Below are positions 33,601 to 43,813 of a stretch of DNA of 64,000 nt, in pieces. Position 1 is the stretch's first letter, and the number at the start of each line of letters is the position of its first letter. A program made the translations under genes and the position numbers. This stretch comes from Trichobilharzia regenti (taxonomy: Eukaryota > Platyhelminthes > Trematoda > Strigeidida > Schistosomatidae), in contig OX235270.1 in the NCBI GenBank assembly GCA_944472135.2, positions 57,231,267 to 57,295,266 on the forward strand, written 5' to 3'. The notes under the pieces were generated by a model, which saw only the letters and a list, made by a program, of their open reading frames with translations, was not told the DNA's origin and searched no databases.

Positions 33601-36600
33601 TAGATAGAGGAAACTGTTAGTATACCTTGCTACTTACTTGCTTTTCCACTTGAAGCTTGTTATTAAAATATATCTGTGACGCCTTAAGTACCTCAGCATG
33701 AACTCTTAAGTGTTTCAATCAAACTGAGAGACAATGTTTTTCTGAGCATTAATTTTACTTTCATTGTTACAAATCTTCAATATTTACTGGATAGGAAAGC
33801 ACTCCAAAATAGCTTGTAAGCTACGGTGGAATCCCACATAAAATAAAACTCACGCCTTCTATTATATTGTTACTGTAGTATAAAAGGAAATCACTAAGCT
33901 TTATTCTGGAGATACAATTTGCTCTACTGCATAACTGTGGAGAGTTCTTCTTTTGTTCACTTTCTACTTTTTCAGGTAACGCCTTTCCACTGTCGTTCAG
34001 CTTGATTAGAATCTAGTTAGACTAAAAGTATTCAAATAACCCTATCCCTTCCTATTCTGTCATATCATGATCTTGATACATACAAGTGTATTGTTTACTC
34101 ATCATTGCATAATGCATATTTCTGAATCGTTAGAATTTTGTCATATTCTGCTAATACGTTCTATGCCTTCTCTCTATAATTTTTTCTGCTTCATGAATGC
34201 TCATAATAAACACCTCAGAATATAATAAAATTAGTCATTGGCCAAGAAGCAGATACTGTCAATCTCAAAGCTGAATAAAAAAACTAAATAAATATAGGGC
34301 AGATTTTATCACATCAGCATACCATATGTGTGGTCGTGGAATTCTGATACTGCAGAACAAGGGAGGGTTAAATGAAAGAGGAAAATATGGAAAAAAAAAG
34401 TGACAGAAAACTCTTCTTGGAGTCACTCTTGCACAAAAATGTCCTTATTTTCCTAAATTAAAGGAAAAAAAACCTTCATTGTAAGGATAACCCCTTTTCC
34501 TCTTTGTTTTTATTGTCTCGTGGTAGAGGAATAACGAGAGAGAATGACACCCAAAGAAAAGACATCAATCCTACTTATACGTCTTGATCAATTATTACTA
34601 TGTCAGGTCTGTAGACATTATAATTAGCTAATCATTTTGCTTTCTTTTTTGCAATAGAAACTCTGATGCAGGGACTGGTGTTTATTTGTGTGTAAAATGA
34701 AGAAACATTTTCTACAACTGTCACCTTTGATTCCCATTGCAGATTATTTCCCAATAAAGTTGACTTTCAATGATTTACGTTGATTGTACCAGAAAAGTTA
34801 TTCATGATATTTTAGATGACATTTCATTCTATGGAATGCATACCACTGACTGACACACCTGCCCAATGGACTCCTTAAATGAACTAGTATTTTACACTAG
34901 CTATATCACAGCTGTTGGTGAACTCATCAACAGTATGTCTAGGGTTATTTGATTCAAAGAGCCAGGGCGATGGAACCAACTGTAAAGATTTATTCCACAT
35001 GGAATTATCTCACCATGAGTGTCGTTCAAACAGAAAAGTGGAGATTACTTGAGCGTTATTCAAACAACGGGTGAATGATACATTCAGGTGGGAACCATCC
35101 ACCCAACTAGTTGACGTCTTTATTCCAGTCTGAGTTGGCAAGGTGATAATCTGTAGCAGGTTAAATATTTTGATTTTTGAATAAAAACCATATGGAAACT
35201 TCTCAGCTGGATTGTATTTACTAGAGATGAAGTTTTCCCCAAGAACCTGATTTAATTCCATATATTACGCTTATATATTTATGTTTGGTTATGTATAATC
35301 TTGTATTACTAGATAATAGATGTTTAAGTATATTGCCAATAATGTCCTAAATATGAAATAATTTATTCGTAGTTCCATTTGAAAGATGTACACCCATCTA
35401 CACATACAAATATGTATTCTATCAAGTGACAGAATTACTGGTAGAAATCCAGTTCATATTTCTCACTTTGCAAACTCCTTTCAAACGAAAGCATTCAATG
35501 ACCGATTTGCGCGAAAGACAATTTCATTCGAAAGTAAGACATGTTATTATATTTTCTTTATTTAATACAAATGATGACCATATAGACATTTACGTATTAT
35601 ATTCACATAACAATGGAAATAAATGATGTATACATAAAAAATAAGTGTACTCGACACCGCATTCACCGCACCTATAAGTTATATATTACTCTAAATATAG
35701 GAAATACTTTGGGTGAAATACTATTGAAGTACTTAAGAGAGAGAGTACCAGGTTCAGAACATGAAATGTTGTATATGATTAATGTTGTCCAGAATGGTGT
35801 AACAAAAAGGTTTCCACTTATCATAATATTCAGCTTGACCAGTATCACTTTCGTGAATCTGTGATTAGAAAGGTAGTCATGGCAACAGAAATGTGTAGTA
35901 GTATGCATTTTATATCGATTATTGTTTCTTTCTTCCTGCATTACGCAGGATCAATTCAACACTGATTTAACTAAGTAAGGAAAAGAATAACGGTGAACAT
36001 GTTGGGGAAGTTGAATTTGGCTTACGTAATGAATGCTATCTCCTACAGCTCGTACTTTATTAGAGCGATACCATGCATTAGCAGAAGTACAATTTTAAGA
36101 CCCAATATTCTACCTAAGTAGTAGAAAGCTTAAGTAAATATTTCAGCTCCTATTTTACTCATTTATATCTATTGCCCAGAAAACTTCTCATTGAAAAGTA
36201 TTCATTTAGTAATTTTCTTTCATCTTAATAGGACCTAATTTGTCTTCGTTATCCCCAAACAAAATTCCTTATTTATATTCACTATGGTCCAAAGAATGTT
36301 TCTTTTGCGTGAAACGAATTCCATCCATACTCTAAGGAAACCATGTGTCATACATTTACTTACCTAAATGAGATTAAGGAACTCCACAGATACATTATCA
36401 ACCAGCAACTAGACGGCTGAGTTTCGAAGTTGAACATAAGTACAATTACTTATTAGTATGAAACTTAGCTGTAAAAGGAAACGGTCATAAAATACTCGAG
36501 GGTGAATAACTATTAGATAATGTACAAAGAAGCTTTAAATAGTGCTTCAAACATCTTTATCAGTTATATTGCGTAAGAATTCATATTTAACCAGCTGTAT

Positions 36601-36641
36601 TACTCATGAGAACATAGTTACACTTTTATTTTAAAGGATTT
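30642..36641. other. 6 kb without a recognisable feature
   Basis: No LINE, SINE, hammerhead or tRNA-like words were recognised. Open frames of 60-90 codons at 35010-35941 on both strands overlap each other and have no motif. A tRNA-like A-box word (TCCATTGGTAGCATGC at 31612-31627) has no convincing B box. This is the longest repeat-poor stretch and could be flanking single-copy or intronic DNA. Confidence 0.4.
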
Positions 36642-36755
36642 CATCATGAGCTGACATTGGTTAGAGAACCATTGGAAAACCTAGCAGTACTGGACAGCTG
36701 TTTCGTCCTTGTTTGGGACTCTTCATCAGTACGCACCCACCGGGATTCGAACTTT
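36642..36755 (-). mobile_element. hammerhead SINE, 5'-truncated
   Basis: On the minus strand: B-box remnant TTCGAATCCCGGTGGG, GCGTACTGATGAAGAGTCCC, GACGAAACAGCTGTCCAG, TTTTCCAATGGTTCTCTAAC, and tail CAGCTCATGATGAAATCC. The tRNA-like head is cut just at the B box; plus-strand sequence continues as ordinary AT-rich DNA (TTTTATTTTATC). Confidence 0.85.
36687..36732 (-). ncRNA. hammerhead ribozyme, one core change
   Basis: Stem I (GUACUG/CAGUAC), stem II (GUCC/GGAC), GAAA and the self-complementary stem III with GUC are all intact. The first core strand reads AUGAAGA rather than CUGAAGA: C3, an invariant position, is A. Predicted to be impaired. Confidence 0.7.
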
Positions 36756-38121
36756 TATTTTATCTTGTAACATTTTGGATCAGTAGGGTGACTGATCTTC
36801 TATGGAGGATGAAATGTTTGCAAACAAAAACCATGTGTCACCTTGTTTTCAAACCTCCATTTGCAAAGTGGCGTCTAGCTAAGACACCTTTCGTTGCATT
36901 TAACGTTTAGACTTCCGTCTGCTTGAAACATTCCTTCGAAAATATAATTGAATGATTAGACGGGTCTCCGTCATTTGTTTATTCTCACCTCAGTCATATA
37001 TGAATACAAAAGGTCAAGCATGAAATTGGAAGTTTCAAAAACCTCCACAAAAAGTAGTGACTGGTCCGCAATATCCGTGCATTTCAATCGGCTTCGAAGG
37101 GAACCACGTATGCATCACTGACTTTTGATCCATTATCTTTTTAAAATTACTTTTTCTGTTTTTTTTGCTGTCCCCCACAACTGACCACTATTAACTGATA
37201 GTAAGATCCGATTTTTCAAGGTGAATGTAACTTTTCTACTGATGGAAATGCAAAAGATGGCAGCGCCACTTCAGGAAACGGGTTTCACTTTTACAGTGTG
37301 CTCTGTGTACCTTTTGACTGCTGAGGTGAGTGGATTGTTTAGCCGTTAGTCTTAAATCATTCAATAAGTTAAAGTACTCTGACTGCGTAGAGTTTAGATA
37401 ACGCAGTTTTAGTCAACACACGCATAGGTTAGCATTCACTGACAAACTTTCTTGTGATCTCTGAATTAGGCCCTGTCTCATGAAATGAGCTTGTCATACT
37501 GATGGATACTAAGAAGCGCCCATTGATTAATTTCCCCTGGCATATTATTCTAACACTGTATGTATATTTCTAGACTGATCGCTTTATGCGTCAACTTCTA
37601 GTTTCCCTTATTATTTAAATACACCTTTCCTGTTGCCATGATAGCCATGGACAAAAGGCTAAGCATTCATCACGTTTATATAGTTGAATAGCCATACTTG
37701 TTAGAGTGGAAATAATGAACTGATACCTGTTTTTGAAACAAAAGCATTTCATTAGGTTACAAAATCAAATTTATTCAAAAAACTGATACTGACTGCGATT
37801 TATCGGCAACTGCTTGCTGAATTAGAACAGATTAAGTCAAAAAACCACAGTGACTAGAAAGTTATAGTTTCGTTTTGCTTTCAGTACTGGTTGACATAAA
37901 TTCAAAGTCTTCATAGAAAATACTACTTTTCTGTTTGTGAATAGAAGGATCTGGCAAATCCCGACAAATACAAGAGTAGGTTAGAATAAGAGCCCAAGAG
38001 ACGACCATTGTGTGCTGCGATGTCACGTCTTCCGTCCGTCTGACTAAATTTCAAGATATTTAGGACTGAGAAATCGATAGTTGCATCAGCTTTTACTGGG
38101 TTATCGATCTCCATCATCAAC

Positions 38122-38124
<3 letters not shown>
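36756..38124. other. no recognisable gene or repeat
   Basis: Nothing recognised. Confidence 0.4.

Positions 38125-38158
<34 letters not shown>
38125..38158. repeat. (TA)n microsatellite
   Basis: Thirty-four bp of uninterrupted AT alternation. Confidence 0.95.
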
Positions 38159-38160
<2 letters not shown>

Positions 38161-39367
38161 TTTATCCAAGATAACGAGTAGTTATCCATGATTAGCATAA
38201 GGCGCACCTGGTAATGAGTTGTTTGTCAGTAGTGTTTGCTTGTAAACTTGTAGTTTTGTGTATCACAGTATGTGCACTTTCATTCAGAAACGCCTATTTC
38301 AGTCACACTAAACAATTGCTAAAGTATTTCCCCCATATATGTATATTTTATTGTTTAAAGGTTTTGAAGAGAGAAGATTTAATAACCTTTATAATTGTGG
38401 AACTGAAAAAGTCACTGACACTTTCAAAGATATTTTATCCAGAATGGCCATAATGAAACGAGCGTCATAATAAGTTTGCGTTGCTTATTATAATCGGAAT
38501 GCACGGGAAGTTAAGTTATCAGACATGATGTAGATTTAATCCATTTAAAGCAAGCCGTGGTCTTGAAATTGTATTGCTTAGAAAAGGACCTCTAGGAATT
38601 AAATGATAAACCAAAGTGTAAATGGCTTATTCGTTTCCGTGCTAAAAACGACTGAAAAATCATCTCCCTACAAGCAAACCTTTGAAAACTTTTGTAAAAC
38701 ATTTTGAGCCCGTCCACCAGTAACCACTAACTATTCATTCTTATTAATTTATGAAACTCAGCTACATGTCCTCTCCCCAAGTGACTCAGATCGATGGTCA
38801 TAGAATTCACAGCTTAAAACTAGTTTTAGTCTTTTTTGTTGGCTAAAGAAGACTGTGTTTTATTATGAGTAATACATTCCATTACAGACTAGCTAATGCA
38901 TTTTCGCAACTTTATGGATTAACTCATTTCTTTTAATAATGTTTTCTATGTTCTTCCAATTGACCTGAGCACCTGGTCAAATTCACGCATATCCAAAAAC
39001 CCGTATGGTTATATTTCCATTTTTAGTGGCTCTATGTCACAGTTGTGATAGTAAAGAGAGACGGCTCTTGAACAGTAGACACGTTTGGCATTTCAACTAT
39101 GCTAATGTTTACACAAGCTGACAATTATACCCTGGTTTGTTTATCCGTACTGAGGTTTCTTCAGCTACCAGTTAATCAGAGTTGATAAAGCTTATTTGAT
39201 CAATGCAGATAAAGCTTCTACCATCATCTTTCGCTCAACGAGGGTTAAGTAGCCTGTCATTTGCTCTGACAAGGTGCCCTTAATTTTTGTTACCAGATTC
39301 AAAATGGAGCAGTACGCTTCGAAGAGGATTGTGTGATATATGCTTTCCTTCCCTCCATGATAGTGTT
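38159..39367. other. no recognisable gene or repeat
   Basis: Nothing recognised; open stretches below 80 codons. Confidence 0.4.
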
Positions 39368-39595
39368 TGTGTATCGTGCATCCAGTGGTAGAATGCTTGG
39401 CCATCACGCGAGAGGTTTCAATCCGGTCCCCAGCTGACGCATACCTAGACCTTGCCTAGCCAGTCCTAATCCCGATAAGGACGGACGGTTATGCCTCAGT
39501 GAGGCCAGCAACCTCACTCTGTATAAAGTGGCACCACAGCTGGTAAAATTTCGAAGTCTGATGCTCTACTCGGAATGAATGTAATCAAATTTAAA
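39368..39595 (+). mobile_element. tRNA-SINE, another family
   Basis: A-box-like CAGTGGTAGAATGCTTGGC (39385-39403), B-box-like GGTTTCAATCCGGTCCC (39414-39430), then ACCTTGCCTAGCCAGTCCTA, GGACGGACGGTTATGCCTC, GAGGCCAGCAACCTCACTC and CTGGTAAAATTTCGAAG. The GAGGCCAGCAACCTCA word resembles the SINEs at 46.3 kb and 60.0 kb (GAGGTTAGCAACTC, GAGGCTAGCAATCC), suggesting related bodies. Confidence 0.65.
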
Positions 39596-39982
39596 ACAAA
39601 CAATAAATAACTCTTCACAGCATTTTACAGGGTGCTAAACACTCTGAAATATTTTCTCAGGACATACAGAACACTGCATTTTGTCGGCAACTTCACTAAA
39701 ATAGTATCACATGGTCTCCGTAAACTGAGTGAACAAAGTATTTCTTCAGTATCACTGCAATCCTTGTGGTGTTTAGCTCAGACAACCTTATATTCAGTAG
39801 TTAGTATATAGGAGAAGTAAATACTAGTAATAATGGACACCCATGACGAACATCTATGGCTGTCATCATTTAAAAACAGTGACATTGTGTAAGGCTTCAT
39901 GAGCTCAAGTTGGTTGCTGTGTTTGCCAGTCCTTTTAAAGGAACACATATATGTGAAAAATTTTGTTTGTAATTAGATATCC
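39596..39982. other. no recognisable gene or repeat
   Basis: Nothing recognised. Confidence 0.4.
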
Positions 39983-40024
39983 TCAAGTATTGGTTTTGTA
40001 GGGATTTTGTTTGATTGCATGGAG
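39983..40024 (+). repeat. 42-nt direct repeat, left copy
   Basis: TCAAGTATTGGTTTTGTAGG ... TTGCATGGAG; the same 42 nt recur at 40329-40370 with a single T/C difference. They flank the SINE at 40025-40328. Confidence 0.9.
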
Positions 40025-40328
40025 TACTGGACAGCTGTTTCGTCTAGTTTGGGACTCTTCAGCAGTACTCACCCACCGGGATTCGAACCCAGGACCTTCT
40101 GGTTACAAGGCGAGCTCGTAGACCATTGAGCCACTGAGACCGATCCAATGGTCCTTGAAATCTAACTTCTGCCAGTTCACGACATAGCGCGACCAATTCG
40201 CAATGTCTTCTTCGATGAGTTACTGCCTCATCTTCAACCTGCTGTACCCTACTGATCACGGCTTCCCACTAGAACCCCAGGTTAACTGCCTGAATAGGGC
40301 CAGTCACTAGTGAGCATTAGATTGATTT
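40022..40328 (-). mobile_element. hammerhead SINE, nearly full 5' part
   Basis: Minus strand: CACTAGTGACTGGCCCTATT, GGTTCTAGTGGGAAGCCGTG, GATCAGTAGGGTACAGCAGG, GTCGCGCTATGTCGTGAACT, A box region, B box GGGTTCGAATCCCGG (40076-40090), then a hammerhead (40024-40068). It ends at CCAGTACTCC without the usual 3' tail. The flanking 42-nt direct repeats could be a long target-site duplication or a local tandem duplication. Confidence 0.85.
40024..40068 (-). ncRNA. hammerhead ribozyme, core intact, stem II loop one base short
   Basis: Minus strand: stem I GUACUG/CAGUAC, core CUGAAGA, GAAA, self-complementary ACAGCUGU and triplet GUC all present. Stem II pairs GUC/GAC (three pairs) because one G of the usual GGAC is missing. 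Confidence 0.8.
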
Positions 40329-40370
40329 TCAAGTATTGGTTTTGTAGGGATTTCGTTTGATTGCATGGAG
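40329..40370 (+). repeat. 42-nt direct repeat, right copy
   Basis: Partner of 39983-40024; its last bases (TTGCATGGAGGA) already belong to the left arm of the next fold-back. Confidence 0.9.
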
Positions 40371-40581
40371 GATTTAATCATGAGCTGACATCAGTTAGAG
40401 AATCACTGGAAAACCTGGGAGTACTGGACAGCTGTTTCGTCTTAGTTTGGGACTCTTCAGCAGTACGCACCCACCGGGATTCGAAAAGTCCCAAACTAGG
40501 ACGAAACAGCTGTCCAGTACTCCCAGGTTTTCCAGTGGTTCTCTAACTGATGTCAGCTCATGATTAAATCCTCCATGCAAT
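40360..40581. mobile_element. fold-back hammerhead SINE (95-bp arms)
   Basis: Arms 40360-40454 and 40487-40581 are reverse complements with only two mismatches seen (the AATCACT/AGTGGTT pair near 40392 and the TCTTAG/CTAGGA pair near 40442). Each arm carries the SINE 3' tail (CAGCTCATGATTAAATCCTC outward) and hammerhead sequence. The 32-nt centre holds the truncated tRNA-like part of the left copy (CCACCGGGATTCGAAA). The right arm lacks the first core strand. Identity also covers the AT-rich CCATGCAA edge, which is shared with the 42-nt direct repeat. Confidence 0.9.
40421..40466 (-). ncRNA. hammerhead ribozyme in left arm of fold-back
   Basis: Minus strand: stem I GUACUG/CAGUAC, CUGAAGA, stem II GUC/GAC (fourth pair C-A mismatched), GAAA, self-complementary stem III and GUC. 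Core complete. Confidence 0.8.
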
Positions 40582-41826
40582 TAGGTATTCCTCATTCAGG
40601 CCTTACTTCAATATACAAGAGCTTTAAATATGTATAAAATTTTAACAAACGATGGTGATTTCCGGTTCAATGATGCATGCATCTTTCTGTGTCTCTCGGA
40701 AAAAGTGGATTAAACAAAATAATCCACCGTTAAAACTTCTTACCACACATATTCACCTTTTATGATTAATTAACTTCGGGTATCCACCTACTCCACCTTT
40801 TGTATTATATAACTTCCACTTTTATAGGGTGAAATGCTTTACATTATGTTATCTTTTTTATCCTTATCGCCAACCATATGAACTATTTATACCTTTAATG
40901 GCTACCAGGACTGTGGATGCACGATTCGTTTTAACAGCCGGTTGATAATCCTACTTTCCTTATTACAAGTATTGTTGCTATCGTTACCAATATTGATTTT
41001 CTCACGGTGCTTTAGGCGTTAGCTTTCAAGTTTTAGTAGCAGTACTGTTGTTCTTGTTGGCTGTGGTAGCTAGGCTCTCTCCTCTTTCCCGGACTTAGGA
41101 CTGACTAGTAAACTTGGAGTGATAAAAGAGTAAATCCGGTGTAAAATCGAACCTGAACCACATGTGTGATCAATAAGCATCCTATCTTTAAGTCACTGAC
41201 GTACAGGAAACACCCAATCTTAAGATATTATTACCATGTATATGTCTTTGTGTTAATTTTAACTGCGAAGATTTTAATATTTTACAGACGCTACATCATT
41301 CAAAACTGATTTTCTTTATATTTATTCCTTCCTTATTAAGCTGGAGTAATCAACAATCTACAACGGACGGATACAACAATCTTAGATTCTGTACACTAAC
41401 TAGTGCCATAACTGTTCTAACCAATAACTCTCTATGAACATCATTAAATACCACTGGAGATAAATCATTAAATCCTACTACTTTGTCTTGGCTATGATTT
41501 TGAGGGCCACTGTCAAAGTCTCATTCAGATTAGGCCTAGATGCTATGCAAATTTAGGTCTCTTGAACTGTTTTCCAGTGTTCTACCCAACATCCTAACTG
41601 TCTCTCCTGGAAATTTAATAAAATCCATTTTCAGAGATATTTCCACTTACCACAACCTTTCTAATACTAGTCGTATTAAAAGCCTAAATAGTTGATGAAT
41701 ACTGCTTCGTGATGATATTCTTTCTTTGCGTTTCTTGACGAATACGGCATTATGGATCGGCACCAACTGCAAGAGAGAAGTTTCAGTGGATTAGCATTAT
41801 CTAATGGTCAATTTTGACTATTTCAA
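40582..41826. other. no recognisable gene or repeat
   Basis: Nothing recognised. Confidence 0.4.
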
Positions 41827-41924
41827 ACGAAGGAGGACCGGACAGCTATTCTGCTTCATTTGGAAACTACTAGCTATTTTCAAGGTGAAACAGTTATCCA
41901 GTAGTCCTCCACTTCGTATTACTG
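41827..41924. mobile_element. small degenerate fold-back of the hammerhead SINE
   Basis: Left part on the minus strand reads CTAGTAGTTTCCAAATGAAG then CAGAATAGCTGTCCGGTCCTCC-like words; right part on the plus strand reads GGTGAAACAGTTATCCAGTA then GTCCTCC. Both resemble the SINE block from stem II to the tail, again with 3' sides outward and edges CGAAGGAGGAC / GTCCTCCACTTCG. Neither side has an intact core. Confidence 0.5.
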
Positions 41925-42954
41925 TTTTGTGAGAAAAGTCCTTCTCTCCCCGCTTCCGAAAACAGCAGAAATAATATGCTTGCCTGGTTGCTGACGCTTA
42001 CTCAGACGGCATATAATCTTTGTGGAGTTACTGTGTCACTCTTTTAAGACCAAGTTCCAGAGAAAACTTCCAACTACTTCTTTTAATCAGTTTGACACGA
42101 TAGCCAGATTCAACTGAGTAAGAGTGAAACCTGAGTGACTTATCCTATCTTCTGTTCTTTTCCTGAATGACTGCGATAATTCCTCTACAGAGCGGTCCTT
42201 TCAGTTTTTATTTTATTTAAATAGTTCTGGTTCAAGTTTAGGGTGAAGTGCTAAAGACTTTTTAAATAAACAAGTCACTATAAACTTCATGTTAATTTTA
42301 GTAATCTATCTGAATACTGGTGACAAACGAAGTAACAAAAGAGCGGAGTGAAGAACCTCAAAATTTTGAAAATATTCGACAACCGAAAGATCAGGAAGTA
42401 ATACTTATTATTGTATAGAGATTAAAAACTCTTAGATGTGTATCCGCACAAGCATATATTACTAATTCACTGGCGCTCACACACGCCAATACGTATATTT
42501 AAACATATTACTTCGATAACGAAGGGATTATTATCACTTCAACTAAAATTTGAATTAAATCCATCTGAAGTGTAATTTTGACCTAGTCTACAGTCACGTT
42601 TGGTCGTCTTCTCGTTTATTCCTTGCTTGGTAACACATGAATACTGATCCGCTTACTAACACAAACCTTGATTTCTATTGCCGAAATGCCGATGATGTAT
42701 TCATAGTTGTGAGGAAAGAAAGCGAGACTACGGTAAGTTCACAATTTTTCGAGTGTGGTTCTTCATATGACTAATTCAGAAGTTAGAAAGAAGAGAACAC
42801 GAAGTTCAGCAAAGATATCTTTTCAGCAGTTTCATTCTCAAAAGCTGTACGATCGCATTTATATAGATTATTTTACATGGATACAATTATTATTTGTTTA
42901 ATTTCACATAGTAACGAAGGTGATAATAATTTTCAACTTGATATGATAGTTTGA
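41925..42954. other. no recognisable gene or repeat
   Basis: Nothing recognised. Confidence 0.4.
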
Positions 42955-43530
42955 AGGTACGAATATAGATTACAAGAGCTTAGAGACAAGATTTCATAGG
43001 ATTAGAAAATAGTTACAACGTATGCAAAAATTAATATTTGATAACTGGAGAAATAATTTTAAGTCAAATAGAAGGGGATAATTGTTTTCAACTTGATATG
43101 AATTACAGGGATAGAACGAATTACAGGTGTGAATAAAATGAGCATGGAAACAAATTGAAATCAAAATTTTCAACTTGAAATGTAAGTTAGGAGGTATGAA
43201 TATAGATTATAAGAGGCATAGAAACAAAAGATTACACAGGATTAGAATATAATTGTAAAATGTTTATTCTAAACGGATTACAAATGTGATCAGGAGGAGC
43301 ATGGAAACAAAATTAAAATAACTAGTTTTATAACTGAAAAAATAATTTGAGCCTGAAATGAAAGTTAGGACTTGTGAATATAGATTACAAAAGCCTTAGA
43401 AACACAAAAATTGCACAGGATTAGAATATAATTGTAAAATGGTTATTTTAAACGAATTACAAATGTGAACAGGGAAAAGCATGGAAACAAACTTAAAATA
43501 ACTTTTTGTAACTGAAAAAAAAATTAGGTG
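42955..43530 (+). repeat. tandem repeat, about 180-bp unit, three copies
   Basis: The words AATATAGATTACAA (42963, 43198 variant, 43376), CAGGATTAGAATATAATTGTA (43236, 43418; diverged near 43000) and GCATGGAAACAAA (43142, 43299, 43479) recur in the same order. Units B (43186-43365) and C (43366-43535) are close copies with spacing near 180 bp; the first unit is longer and more diverged. No open frame runs through it. Confidence 0.8.
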
Positions 43531-43785
43531 GATCAAATGAAGACTGAGGAACTAAGAATCAGACACACAGCGAACGAAAAATGCTCTAAAGGAAAAAGCG
43601 AGAACGAAAACAAACGAGGAAGAGAAGAAAAAAAGACGGAAACAAAGGGAACATACCAAGCTAGACCCATGCTAGTTGTAGAGGTTGGACTAACTTCTTT
43701 TGAACACACAGCTCCGGGTGATGAAAGCTTCGCAAGTCAACAATCCAGCTCAGAGAACACAACCACATCAAAATCATCCACCTGA
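43528..43785 (+). CDS. hypothetical 85-aa Lys/Glu-rich frame in a repeat
   Basis: ATG-like start region directly after the tandem repeat; the product is highly charged (NEKCSKGKSENENKRGREEK) and then Ser/Thr-rich (SQQSSSENTTTSKSST). The last third is encoded by the 98-bp segment repeated inverted at 47412-47509, which is not open there. No family recognised. The frame may be fortuitous, although the charged composition is unusual for random AT-rich DNA. Confidence 0.2.
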   Translation: MDQMKTEELRIRHTANEKCSKGKSENENKRGREEKKTETKGTYQARPMLVVEVGLTSFEHTAPGDESFASQQSSSENTTTSKSST

Positions 43786-43813
43786 GCTACAAATCTTCTC
43801 TATCATATCTAAA
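43716..43813 (+). repeat. 98-bp interspersed repeat, copy 1
   Basis: GGGTGATGAAAGCTTCGCAA ... CCACCTGAGCTACAAATCTT ... CATATCTAAA. Reverse complement of 47412-47509 with a few mismatches around 43735-43745. Both sit within a few hundred bases of distinct structures (tandem array here, Penelope-like element there). Confidence 0.85.

Noticed and set aside
35426..35941. Overlapping 66- to 89-codon open frames on both strands
   Set aside because: They overlap in opposite directions, lack motifs and splice signals, and this length is expected by chance in 64 kb.
43710..43745. Possible minimal hammerhead in the 98-bp repeat (GGGTGATGAAAGCTTCGCAA)
   Set aside because: Penelope-like elements can carry minimal hammerheads, and GUGAUGA looks similar to CUGAUGA, but C3 is G and no GAAA follows a stem II, so the core rule fails in both copies.
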